19,386 nucleotides of DNA from CAYYGL01 sp964471235 (GCA_964471235.1 CAYYGL010000092.1:1-19386); one strand, 5' to 3'; positions 7,347 through 14,537 are shown, numbered from the stretch's first letter. Made by a program: numbers and translations. Notes: generated by a model not told the origin, from the sequence alone.

Positions 7347-7420
7347 CACAGATAACGCTGATTTGCACGGATGATTGGTCATCATATTAAAAAAATCTGT
7401 GAAAATCCGGGTCATCAGCG
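7347..7420. repeat. Interleaved inverted-repeat element (CGGAT/CACAGAT family)
   Basis: CACAGAT (7347-7353) is complementary to ATCTGTG (7395-7401), and CGCTGAT (7356-7362) to ATCAGCG (7414-7420). The order is 1-2-1'-2', so the two pairings interleave instead of nesting. The words CACGGAT, GAAAATCCG and GTCATCAGCG belong to a type of dispersed repeat seen in gaps of many bacterial genomes. A related fragment lies at 9819-9855. It occupies most of the gap between the ABC ATPase and the DUF2306-like gene, and no gene is seen there. Confidence 0.65.
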
Positions 7421-7498
7421 TTCCATTTTTCTTATGAAGAACTGATGTTAACAGCCTAAATGCCTTCGGTCTAAATAACTTGATTCAAGGAGATAACA

Positions 7499-8155
7499 AT
7501 GATGACACTCATTTCAAATACAATCCTCTGGCTGCACATTCTTGCCGGATTCACCGCCTTTCTGGTAGCGCCCGGGGCGCTCGTTTCCCGCAAGGGCGGT
7601 ACCTGGCATCGCCGCTGGGGTAAAATTTTCTTTGCGGCAATGACAGTGGTAGCCATTTCGGCATTGCTGCTGACGGCAATACGACCGAATACGTTTCTTA
7701 CCCTGGTGGCGCTGTTCAGCTTTTACTCGGCGTTTTCCGGCTACCGGGTGCTGAAACGAAAACGCCCGGACCGGGGGGAGCATGCAAAATGGTTTGATTG
7801 GACAGCCGCATTGATTACCTTATCCGCCGGAATGGGATTGCTCTACCTGGGGTTCTTTGGCAATCCCCCCGGTACCCCGGTATTCATCATCTTTGGGGTC
7901 ATCAGCACCCTGCTGGCAGCCAGGGATATTCACAGCTTTCTACGAAGGTTCGATCCGACGCGGCATAAATACGAATGGCTCTACACCCATATCGGCAACA
8001 TGATAGGCGCCTACATAGCAGCCGTGACTGCGTTTGCCGTGGTCAATCTGGATTTTCTGCCCATGCTGATGCGCTGGCTGCTGCCAACGCTCATCGGCAG
8101 CCCGCTAATTTTCCTGTGGATTCGTTCGTACCGTAAAAAATTTGCCGCTCGGTAA
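7499..8155 (+). CDS. DUF2306-like integral membrane protein
   Basis: A 218-residue protein that is nearly all membrane, with about seven hydrophobic spans (roughly 8-28, 40-60, 62-82, 98-120, 124-142, 160-182 and 188-208). It resembles the DUF2306 group of predicted membrane proteins. Histidines are placed near or in several spans: WLHILAG early, a WHRRWGK loop after the first span, and YTHIGNMIGAYIAA in the sixth. That recalls haem or metal-binding membrane proteins, but this is inference. The start is well supported by AAGGAG (7486-7491), seven bases before ATG 7499; a second ATG follows immediately. A membrane histidine kinase gene starts 38 bases downstream, so the two may be co-transcribed. 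Function unknown. Confidence 0.8.
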   Translation: MMTLISNTILWLHILAGFTAFLVAPGALVSRKGGTWHRRWGKIFFAAMTVVAISALLLTAIRPNTFLTLVALFSFYSAFSGYRVLKRKRPDRGEHAKWFDWTAALITLSAGMGLLYLGFFGNPPGTPVFIIFGVISTLLAARDIHSFLRRFDPTRHKYEWLYTHIGNMIGAYIAAVTAFAVVNLDFLPMLMRWLLPTLIGSPLIFLWIRSYRKKFAAR

Positions 8156-8193
8156 ACTCTGTTATCCGGAACCAAAAACGAAAAAATAACCAC

Positions 8194-9300
8194 ATGCGTT
8201 GTCAAACACCATCGGCATCCTCCCCGGGGCGTTGGGGTTCGGTTATCCGGGATATTGCCTGGAACACCGTCATCATCGGAACGGTAGTCGGCACCCTTTT
8301 AAACGCCCTGGTTGAGAAAAATTGGATATTGATCTACCTGTTTAGCTTTATCTATACCTTCTTCATTTCCGGGTGGGTAAAAGTGCTGACGACCCTTTTC
8401 ACCACCCGGCTGGAAAAACTTACTCCTCGCAATTTAATGCTGGCGCACATCGGTATCACCTCGCTGAGCGGTATCCTGGGCACGCTGATGGGTTCCGGGG
8501 TGATCAGTTTCTTCTTCTCAGTGTGGGATATGTGGACGCTCACCCTCTACCTGATTGCCTTTAATATGGTAATTGCCGTAACCGTCGGCGTGATTTTTAC
8601 CATTTACGAGCGGCTGCGCAGTCAGCAGGAAACCGCCCGGCTGGCATTAAAAGAACAGGAGATTGCTCAGCAGAAGTTAGCCAAATTGAAAACCGAGGCG
8701 GAACTGCGCGCATTGCAGGCGCAGATCAATCCCCACTTCCTGTTCAATGCATTGAACTCCATTGCCAGTTTGATTCCGGAAAACCCGGGTAAAGCGGAGC
8801 AGATGGTCGAGCAACTCTCGGATTACTTCCACCAGACCCTGGCGATGTCGAACAAGATGACCATCACCCTCCAGGAAGAGCTGGAATTGGTACGCACGTA
8901 CCTGGAAATTGAGAAGGTCCGTTTTGGCGATCGGTTGCGTTATGAGATTCGGCTAAAAGGCGTTTCTCCGGAAGTCACAATCCCGGCGCTGAGCGTGCAG
9001 CCGTTGGTGGAAAATGCCATCAAATACGCAGTGTCGCCCCGGAGAGAGGGAGCAACCATCACGATTCACGGCGGCACAGAGGGGGAAGAACTCATCCTGG
9101 AAGTACGGGATGACGGTCCCGGTCTGCCAAAAGACTGGCAGGAGCGGGGTCATGGGCTGCACAATGTGCAGGCGCGACTGGCGCATCTTTACAACGGTGC
9201 CGCGCGGCTGGAAGCCAAAAACCAAAACGGAGCTTGTTTACGCCTGGTGATTCCAACAAGAAATACTGAGCCGCAAAGAGACGACGCCGCAAACCGATGA
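8194..9300 (+). CDS. LytS/YehU-type membrane sensor histidine kinase, no partner regulator nearby
   Basis: A 368-residue sensor kinase. About four membrane spans occupy residues 20-140, followed by a coiled coil (about 140-170). The His_kinase (PF06580) core follows: AQINPHFLFNALNSI with the phospho-accepting His at 181, the N-box QPLVENAIKYAV (Asn274), and the G-boxes DDGPGL and GHGLHNVQARL. Such kinases usually phosphorylate a LytTR-type response regulator encoded next door; here about 1 kb of non-coding DNA follows, so the partner must lie elsewhere or has been lost. No good ribosome-binding site precedes ATG 8194, and the true start may differ slightly. The last 11 residues (after RLVIPTRN) come from DNA resembling a dispersed ACCGCAAAGACGC-type repeat, suggesting the original stop was replaced. 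Confidence 0.92.
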   Translation: MRCQTPSASSPGRWGSVIRDIAWNTVIIGTVVGTLLNALVEKNWILIYLFSFIYTFFISGWVKVLTTLFTTRLEKLTPRNLMLAHIGITSLSGILGTLMGSGVISFFFSVWDMWTLTLYLIAFNMVIAVTVGVIFTIYERLRSQQETARLALKEQEIAQQKLAKLKTEAELRALQAQINPHFLFNALNSIASLIPENPGKAEQMVEQLSDYFHQTLAMSNKMTITLQEELELVRTYLEIEKVRFGDRLRYEIRLKGVSPEVTIPALSVQPLVENAIKYAVSPRREGATITIHGGTEGEELILEVRDDGPGLPKDWQERGHGLHNVQARLAHLYNGAARLEAKNQNGACLRLVIPTRNTEPQRDDAANR

Positions 9301-9361
9301 ACAGGTTATTGCAGGGAAGGTTGATAGACGATTCAGCTGCCGCAAAACGGTGCCTTCGGCA

Positions 9362-9401
9362 TAGGCTGTTAGGTACCTACCGCCTAAATCCCTACAGCCT
9401 A
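9362..9401. repeat. Inverted repeat downstream of the LytS-type kinase gene
   Basis: TAGGCTGT (9362-9369) pairs with ACAGCCTA (9394-9401), with AGGTACCT inside. The words GCCTTCGG and GCCTAAAT just around it also occur at 7453-7471 in the previous gap, so it is probably another dispersed repeat family. There is no T tract on the + strand after it. Confidence 0.45.
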
Positions 9402-9408
9402 TCTACCT

Positions 9409-9447
9409 AAAAAAAAAACTGCTGCCCTCAGCCATTGAGAACAGCAG
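9409..9447 (-). terminator. Intrinsic terminator reading leftwards
   Basis: On the minus strand, CTGCTG pairs with CAGCAG (+ strand 9419-9424 and 9442-9447) and CTCA with TGAG (9427-9430 and 9436-9439), around a 5-base loop with a 2x2 internal loop. Ten consecutive T follow (+ strand A-run 9409-9418). Nothing on the + strand fits this orientation, and no minus-strand protein gene is seen upstream of it, so it probably ends a non-coding transcript. Confidence 0.8.
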
Positions 9448-9474
9448 CGTACCCAGTGCCCCCCTCTTCTAATT
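9409..9474 (-). ncRNA. Candidate small RNA, about 65 nt, possibly sigma-54 dependent
   Basis: Three elements line up on the minus strand: tandem TGTTGC palindromes (9555-9606), a sigma-54-like -24/-12 element (9487-9502), and the strong terminator at 9409-9447. Together they predict a transcript starting near 9474 and ending in the T run. It would have a purine-rich, G-rich 5' single-stranded part (AGAAGAGGGGGGCAC) and a terminator hairpin. No open reading frame of note lies within. Sigma-54-driven small RNAs are known elsewhere (for example CrcZ and the Qrr RNAs), but I see no sequence relation to them. This is an inference from arrangement. Confidence 0.45.
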
Positions 9475-9486
9475 GAGTCGACTGAA

Positions 9487-9502
9487 TACAAATACAGTAC
9501 CA
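9487..9502 (-). promoter_or_regulatory. Sigma-54-like -24/-12 promoter element
   Basis: Read on the minus strand the bases are TGGTACTGTATTTGTA, compared with the consensus TGGCACG-N4-TTGCA. The GG is present with correct 10-base spacing to the -12 dinucleotide, but that dinucleotide is GT instead of GC, and -24 has TGGTAC for TGGCAC. It is a moderate match, strengthened by the tandem palindromes 52 bases or more upstream and the terminator downstream. Confidence 0.4.
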
Positions 9503-9554
9503 ATCGGCTAACCCTTTGAAAATTTGGAAACCCTTCTTAATCCCAACTGGTTTT

Positions 9555-9606
9555 TGTTGCAAATTCGCAACATTTTGTAAGGCATTTTGTTGCAAAAAAT
9601 TCAACA
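9555..9606 (-). promoter_or_regulatory. Tandem TGTTGC palindromes, likely activator sites
   Basis: TGTTGC-AAATTC-GCAACA (9555-9572) is an 18-bp dyad with perfect 6-bp arms. A second, looser dyad, TGTTG-N9-CAACA, lies at 9588-9606 and shares the TGTTGCAAA word. Their centres are about 33 bases apart, about three helical turns, so a regulator would bind the same face. Paired dyads at this distance from a -24/-12 element are typical of upstream activator sites for sigma-54 enhancer-binding proteins. No such regulator is encoded in the window. Confidence 0.5.
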
Positions 9607-9642
9607 AACCGGATAGTTTCGCTTATCCTGATTCATTCATCC

Positions 9643-9711
9643 CAACGTGATCCCGTCTCCAACGGAGCCACGGTTGCCAATGACAACGTCACTCCCGAGA
9701 GGACCACGTTG
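9643..9711. repeat. Structured repeat with CAACGTGATCCC / CACGTTG ends, copy 1
   Basis: CAACGTG (9643-9649) pairs with CACGTTG (9705-9711), with an inner CTCC/GGAG hairpin (9657-9667). The left end CAACGTGATCCC and the right end GAGGAC..ACGTTGTG recur at 14451-14478 in a much shorter element. An ACCGCAGAGACGCGG module (9753-9767) follows. Both are probably REP-like dispersed sequences. The gap 9301-10372 contains only these and the signals listed separately. Confidence 0.5.
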
Positions 9712-9818
9712 TGGCAGGTTGTGGCAGCATTCCGTTGGAAGTGGCGGGAGGAACCGCAGAGACGCGGCGATCTCAGCGTTAGTATGATGAACGTCCTTTC
9801 GACATCAGAACAATAAAA

Positions 9819-9855
9819 CGCGGATGGACCCGGATGACCCGAATTTTCGCAGACT
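9819..9855. repeat. Fragment of the CGGATG-type dispersed repeat
   Basis: CGCGGATGGACCCGGATGAC followed by CCGAATTTTCGCAGACTC resembles the element at 7347-7420, being built from near-repeats of CGGATGACC. From here to 10372 there is no supported gene. The only other structure is an AT-rich 9-bp stem, AAAATAATC/GATTATTTT (10121-10144), with a short T run, too weak to call a terminator. Confidence 0.45.
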
Positions 9856-10372
9856 CTTTAATTATGATGCCCACTCATCCGTTACAAAAATTCCATAAAA
9901 TTTTCCGAATGGCTTGCGCTGGTTTCCGCATCCGGCTCATTTCCATAAATCAATTGATGCTCCGGTGGGCGATTTTTTTTATTCACCGTGGTAATCCACC
10001 ATCGCGCGGTAGGAGAGTGGATTCAAGTAAAATGTATATTTTAATTCCGTTAAGGGGGCACTGATGGTATTGGTAAGTTCCAGGGAAGAAGAAAACGGGT
10101 ACCAAATCCGATCCCATATCAAAATAATCGCCGGTGATTATTTTTGGATTTTCTTCAACGTTTCATTCTTTGAATTCTCTCCAAATTTGCGTATCTTTTT
10201 TTGCTTGCGCAACTTTCCGGCATGTTTAATGAATCTATTCTCTTGAGATTTTACCAATTGTGAGATACAAACCCGAAGCACAGGCATTTTCTTCCATGCA
10301 GATTTATTCTTCCCGAACAATCATACCAAATTTTACTCACACATTTTTACCCCAAAAACGGATGGAGGCAAC

Positions 10373-13300
10373 ATGAAGTCTTTCCACATCTCATTGGTAT
10401 TAGTTGTTCTGATGTTTAGCGCCTTTTTATTTGCTCAGCAGGAAGCGCGCTTGTTGCGTTTTCCCGCCACGGACGGCAAACAGATTGTGTTCACCTATGC
10501 CGGGGATTTATACTCAGTGCCCAAAGAGGGCGGCGTGGCGCGGCGCCTCACCGGGCATGAGGGCTACGAGATGTTCCCCCGCTTTTCCAGTGACGGCAAA
10601 TGGCTGGCATTTACCGCCCAATACGACGGCAACACCGAAGTCTATGTGATGCCTGCCGAAGGGGGTACCCCCCGGCGGCTTACCTACACCGCCACCCTGA
10701 GCAGGGATGACGTCTCCGACCGTATGGGTCCCAACAACATGGTACTCACCTGGAAAAACAACTCCGATGAAATCGTTTTCCGTTCCCGGATGCGCTCTTA
10801 CAATAGTTTTATCGGGCAGTTGTATACGGTAGATTTGAAGGGGGATTTGCCGAAACAAATTCCGGTGCCCCGGGGCGGTTTCTGCTCTTTCTCGCCGGAC
10901 AACCAAAAAATGGCATACAACCGGGTCTTCCGGGAATTTCGCACCTGGAAGCGGTACCGGGGCGGCATGGCCGACGACATCTGGATTTTCGACTTCAACA
11001 CCAACACAGTGGAGAACATCACCAACAATCCTGCCCAGGATATCATCCCTTTATGGGCAGGCGACAAAATTTACTTCCTCTCCGATCGTTCCGTTACCGA
11101 TAACGAACGCATGAACCTGTTTGTCTATGATTTGACCAGCAAGCAAACCACTCAACTCACCCATTTTAAAGATTACGACATCAAATTCCCTTCCCTGGGA
11201 AAAGATGCCATCGTCTTTGAATACGCCGGCTACATCTATCGCTTTGACCTGGCAACTCAGCAGGTTGCCAAAGTGAGGGTGCAGATTCTGGAGGATTTTA
11301 CCTCCGGGAGAGGCGGGCTGGTAAATGTCAGCAAAAAAGTTACCAATTACGAAATTGCCCCGGACGGCAAGCGGGCCCTCTTTGGTGCCCGGGGAGATGT
11401 CTTCACCGTGCCGGCAAAGGAAGGTCCCACCCGGAATCTTACCCAAACGTCCGGTGTGCATGAACGCAATTCCAAATGGTCGCCGGACGGCAGATGGATT
11501 GCGTTTATCTCCGACAAAACCGGGGTCAACGAACTGTATATCATCCGGCAGGATGGCAAAGGCGAACCGATTCAAATTACCGATGGTGCCGACACGTATT
11601 ATTACCAGATCTACTGGTCGCCGGACAGCCGCAAGTTGTTGTGGGGAGATAAAAAGCTGCGCCTGCGCTATGTGGATATCAACACCAAAAAGATCACCGA
11701 GGTGGACCAGGCAACCGCCTGGGAAATCCGCCAGTATGCCTGGTCGCCGGACAGCAAATGGATTGCCTACCTGCGCCCGGAAGAAAAGTCCATGAACAAA
11801 ATCTACCTCTACTCCCTGGAACAGCAGCAAAAATACCCGGTCACTGAAGGCTGGTATGATGCTGCCAGCCCTGCATTCAGCAGCGATGGCAAATATCTCC
11901 TCTTCGTTTCCAGTCGGGATTTTAACCCCATTTACAGTTGGACAGAATTTGACCATGCTTACCGGGATATGCAGCGGGTTTACCTGATTCCCCTTTCTCA
12001 AAAAACACCCTCCCCGTTTGAGCCCAAAAGTGACGAGGTGGAAATACCAACGCATCGGAAGAAAGGCGGAGAGAAAACCGAAACCGGGAAAAAGACGCCC
12101 CGGGAAAAGGGGAAAGCCGGCGTTCAGGTAAACGTCGATATTGCCGGAATCGCAGATCGGATCATCGGGCTGCCGATTGCCGCCGGAAGTTACCATTCCA
12201 TTTCCGGGGTAAAGGATGTCGTCTATTACATTCGCAACAGCAGCACCGACAAAAAACCGGTTCTGTTGATGTATGATTTGAAAAAGAAAAAGGAAACCGA
12301 ATTGGGGCAGGTGAATGGGTATGAAATATCTGCCAATGGCAAGAAGATGCTGGTATCTCAAAACCGCAATTATTACCTCATTGACCTGCCCAAAAGCAAG
12401 CTTCAGCTAAAAGCAAAGTTAAATCTTTCCGGAATGGAAATGAAGCTGGATCGTCATGCGGAGTGGAAGCAGATTTTTCATGAGTGTTGGGTGCAGATGC
12501 GCGACTTCTTTTATGCCTCCAACATGCATGGCGTGGATTGGGAGGGCGTGCGGAAAAAATATGAGCCGCTGGTGGATTACGTCAATCACCGCAATGATCT
12601 CACCTACATCATCGGGGAGATGATTGGCGAGTTGAACGTGGGACACACCTATGTGGGCGGCGGCGAGCGTCCCCAGATCAAACGGATACCCATGGGATTG
12701 TTGGGGGCGGAACTGGAACGCGATCCACAAAGCGGCTACTACCGGATTCACAAAATTTTAAAAGGTGAAAACTGGAATAAGCGCACCCGCTCCCCGTTAA
12801 CGGAAATCGGTGTGAATGTGAAAGAAGGAGATTACATCATCGCTGTAAACGGCCAGCCCACCAATGATATGGTGAACATTTATGAGTCGCTGATCAATAC
12901 GGCGGGTAAACAGGTGGTGTTGACAGTGAACAGCCGCGCCACAAAAACCGGTAGTCGGAATGTGACCGTGGTGCCGATTCGCAACGAAGGACCCCTTTAT
13001 TATTATAACTGGGTCCAGGGAAATATTGAGAAGGTGAACAAAGCCACCCATGGAAAGGTCGGGTATATTCACATCCCGGATATGGGTGAGCATGGATTGA
13101 ATGAATTTGTGAAGCACTTCTACCCGCAGCTTCGCAAAAAGGCGTTAATTATCGATGTACGCGGCAACGGAGGCGGGTTTGTCTCCCCGATGATCATCGA
13201 ACGTCTGCGCCGGGAAATCGCCATGATCACCATTGCCCGCAATACTGCCCCGGATGTGAATCCTCATGACATGCTCTGGGGACCCAAGGTACTACTTGTA

Positions 13301-13654
13301 GATGAGTTCGCTGCTTCTGACGGTGATATTTTTACCTACCGTTTCAAAAAGTATAAACTCGGTAAAGTAATCGGAAAACGAAGCTGGGGCGGGGTCGTTG
13401 GCATCCGCGGCAGCCTGCCGTTGTTGGACGGCGGCTACCTCTACCGCCCGGAATTCTCCCGTTATGATGTGGCAGGCAAGAAGTGGATCATTGAAGGCTA
13501 CGGGGTGGAACCGGATATTTTTGTGGATAACGACCCCGGTAAAGAGTATGCCGGAGAAGACCAGCAGTTGAATAAAGCCATTGAAGTGGTTATGGAAGAG
13601 CTGAAACGCCAGGAAAAAACCATTCCCCCTCCCCCGCCTTATCCGGTGCGGTAA
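10373..13654 (+). CDS. Secreted tricorn protease homologue (peptidase family S41)
   Basis: A 1093-residue homologue of tricorn, the large self-compartmentalising peptidase that trims proteasome or other protease products. A signal peptide (about residues 1-21, ending FLFA before QQ) points to export, unlike archaeal tricorn. Residues about 25-520 hold beta-propeller repeats of the PD40/WD40 kind (FSSDGKWLAFT, WSPDGRWIAFIS, WSPDSKWIAYL). A Lys/Glu-rich linker (about 550-585) precedes the C-terminal half with a helical C1 region, a PDZ-like domain (about 785-870) and the S41 core. Likely active-site residues are His758 (NVGHTYVGGG), Ser982-Asp983 (EFAASDGDIF) and Glu1046 (YGVEPDI). The position before His758 is Gly757, where Thermoplasma tricorn has catalytic Ser745. 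GGAGG lies six bases before ATG. The gene stands alone and is followed by a hairpin. Confidence 0.95.
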   Translation: MKSFHISLVLVVLMFSAFLFAQQEARLLRFPATDGKQIVFTYAGDLYSVPKEGGVARRLTGHEGYEMFPRFSSDGKWLAFTAQYDGNTEVYVMPAEGGTPRRLTYTATLSRDDVSDRMGPNNMVLTWKNNSDEIVFRSRMRSYNSFIGQLYTVDLKGDLPKQIPVPRGGFCSFSPDNQKMAYNRVFREFRTWKRYRGGMADDIWIFDFNTNTVENITNNPAQDIIPLWAGDKIYFLSDRSVTDNERMNLFVYDLTSKQTTQLTHFKDYDIKFPSLGKDAIVFEYAGYIYRFDLATQQVAKVRVQILEDFTSGRGGLVNVSKKVTNYEIAPDGKRALFGARGDVFTVPAKEGPTRNLTQTSGVHERNSKWSPDGRWIAFISDKTGVNELYIIRQDGKGEPIQITDGADTYYYQIYWSPDSRKLLWGDKKLRLRYVDINTKKITEVDQATAWEIRQYAWSPDSKWIAYLRPEEKSMNKIYLYSLEQQQKYPVTEGWYDAASPAFSSDGKYLLFVSSRDFNPIYSWTEFDHAYRDMQRVYLIPLSQKTPSPFEPKSDEVEIPTHRKKGGEKTETGKKTPREKGKAGVQVNVDIAGIADRIIGLPIAAGSYHSISGVKDVVYYIRNSSTDKKPVLLMYDLKKKKETELGQVNGYEISANGKKMLVSQNRNYYLIDLPKSKLQLKAKLNLSGMEMKLDRHAEWKQIFHECWVQMRDFFYASNMHGVDWEGVRKKYEPLVDYVNHRNDLTYIIGEMIGELNVGHTYVGGGERPQIKRIPMGLLGAELERDPQSGYYRIHKILKGENWNKRTRSPLTEIGVNVKEGDYIIAVNGQPTNDMVNIYESLINTAGKQVVLTVNSRATKTGSRNVTVVPIRNEGPLYYYNWVQGNIEKVNKATHGKVGYIHIPDMGEHGLNEFVKHFYPQLRKKALIIDVRGNGGGFVSPMIIERLRREIAMITIARNTAPDVNPHDMLWGPKVLLVDEFAASDGDIFTYRFKKYKLGKVIGKRSWGGVVGIRGSLPLLDGGYLYRPEFSRYDVAGKKWIIEGYGVEPDIFVDNDPGKEYAGEDQQLNKAIEVVMEELKRQEKTIPPPPPYPVR

Positions 13655-13670
13655 GGTTCCTTGCGGTTGT

Positions 13671-13706
13671 ACCGGGCGGGTGAGATAGAGGACTCATTCG
13701 CCCGGT
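13671..13706 (+). terminator. Long hairpin after the tricorn gene, probable terminator
   Basis: ACCGGGCGGGTGAG (13671-13684) pairs with CTCATTCGCCCGGT (13693-13706) over 14 bp including two G-T pairs, around an 8-base loop, beginning 17 bases after the stop codon. The following TGATTTGCTT is only loosely T-rich, so termination may be imperfect or it may mainly protect the 3' end. Confidence 0.6.
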
Positions 13707-13762
13707 GATTTGCTTGCATTGATTGGGAAGGTATCGAAATCATCGAATTCATTCATCGCTCG

Positions 13763-13954
13763 CTAACCCATTCTATGCACCTGCTCAGGGTGGAGATGTT
13801 TAATGAATTTTAATAAAACGGTGGTGGCGATCAGAGCCGTTAACGGCGTGGCGGTTTTGATGCCCATCAGAAGGGTCAACACAGGCATGGCAAACAGGAC
13901 ATCCCCGAACCCCAGCGCCGAACGAATGAAGGATGAAGGTGGAGAAAAAAGGTA
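13763..13954 (-). pseudogene. Remnant of a TauE/SafE-family membrane permease
   Basis: Reading the minus strand from 13954 down to the TAG at 13763-13765 gives 63 residues between stop codons. They include SFIRSALGFGDVLFAMPVL followed by TLLMGIKTATPLTALIATTV, a clear match to the first membrane spans of TauE/SafE permeases, which export sulfite or organosulfonates. Intact members are about 250 residues; here both the true start and everything after the second span are missing, and the sequence runs out into KFIKHLHPEQVHRMG and a stop. No further fragment of the gene was recognised on either side. The 129-bp repeat copy begins 25 bases beyond its N-terminal end, so rearrangement there is plausible. 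Confidence 0.75.
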
Positions 13955-13978
13955 CTAAGTACCAGAAGAAGAATCGGG

Positions 13979-14107
13979 GTAACGACGCAGGTAGTAGCTA
14001 TTTAGGACGCAGATAAGAAAGAGTTCCTGCAGGAATCTGTTTTTTTTATCAAAACTTTTTCTTTACCGCAATGATCGCAACGGATATGGGACGGCAGCCG
14101 CAACGTG
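13979..14107. repeat. Dispersed 129-bp intergenic repeat, copy 2
   Basis: Gapless partner of 1033-1161 (about 84% identical by hand count). Here it sits between a decayed permease fragment and further palindromes. The word AACAACCTGAG, 30 bases after the core in copy 1, appears here at 14382, about 275 bases after the core. This copy may therefore carry inserted DNA, or the element may be modular. Confidence 0.85.
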
Positions 14108-14267
14108 CGCAAAATCAACACAAAGAGCGTAACGGGTTCATGAATACCTGCGTTGCGAAAATTGCGTATTCGTGGCACTCCCTGCGGTTTCGCTTACAGT
14201 ACATCAGAGATAACGAACGGAATAGTTACATTTATTTTACTTTGATTCCAAAATGTGCCGTTTTACC

Positions 14268-14350
14268 GCGACATTCCCCGCCGCGACGGGGCTGCGGTCG
14301 CACAGAGAGAGCCTACTCAAAACGTTGCGCTCCTTGCGTTCGCTGCGGTT
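14268..14350. repeat. Nested palindrome plus inverted GCAAGGAGCGCAACG-type module
   Basis: GCGAC (14268-14272) pairs with GTCGC (14297-14301), and inside it CCCCG (14276-14280) pairs with CGGGG (14287-14291). From 14323 to 14350 the DNA reads, on the minus strand, AACCGCAGCGAACGCAAGG and onward. That is the same kind of AACCGCAGAGACGC module seen at 9752-9768 and in the 3' end of the kinase gene at 9270-9296. These are dispersed repeat pieces without coding potential. Confidence 0.5.
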
Positions 14351-14412
14351 AAGTAAACTGCTGTAGGTCGCTTGGCGTCTAAACAACCTGAGTGGTTACT
14401 AACGTTTTTTGT

Positions 14413-14478
14413 GGGGAGCGCTCCGTCAGGAGCCCCGCAGGACATGTCACAACGTGATCCCATCGGGAGGACGTTGTG
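14413..14478. repeat. Two consecutive palindromes upstream of rsmG
   Basis: The first is GGGG-AGCG-CTCC-GTCA-GGAG-CCCC (14413-14436), an 8-bp stem with a 4-base bulge. The second is CACAACG (14448-14454) with CGTTGTG (14472-14478), enclosing TCCC-ATC-GGGA (14458-14468); it shares its ends with the repeat at 9643-9711. They end 60 bases before the rsmG start and complete the repeat-filled gap 13655-14537. Confidence 0.6.
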
Positions 14479-14537
14479 ATGGGGATGGTCTCCATAGCTG
14501 AATCGTTACTTCGTATTTAAAAACCCCTTTTCCATAA

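Noticed and set aside
7347..9855. Repeats at 7347, 9643 and 9819 as a CRISPR array
   Set aside because: The units differ in sequence and length, are not evenly spaced, and no cas gene is present.
9834..10064. A 76-codon + strand frame in the gap before the tricorn gene
   Set aside because: No ribosome-binding site, no recognisable protein features, and it begins within a dispersed repeat fragment.
10064..10246. A 60-codon + strand frame
   Set aside because: It spans the AT-rich stem at 10121-10144, and the composition is Phe/Ile-rich from T-rich DNA; no support as a gene.
11051..12361. A 436-codon open frame on the minus strand inside the tricorn gene
   Set aside because: It lies fully antisense to a well-supported 1093-residue gene, has no recognisable domain, and reflects the codon bias of the + strand gene.
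14071..14352. A 93-codon + strand frame
   Set aside because: It runs through the 129-bp repeat and two palindromic modules, and no start signal or family resemblance is seen.
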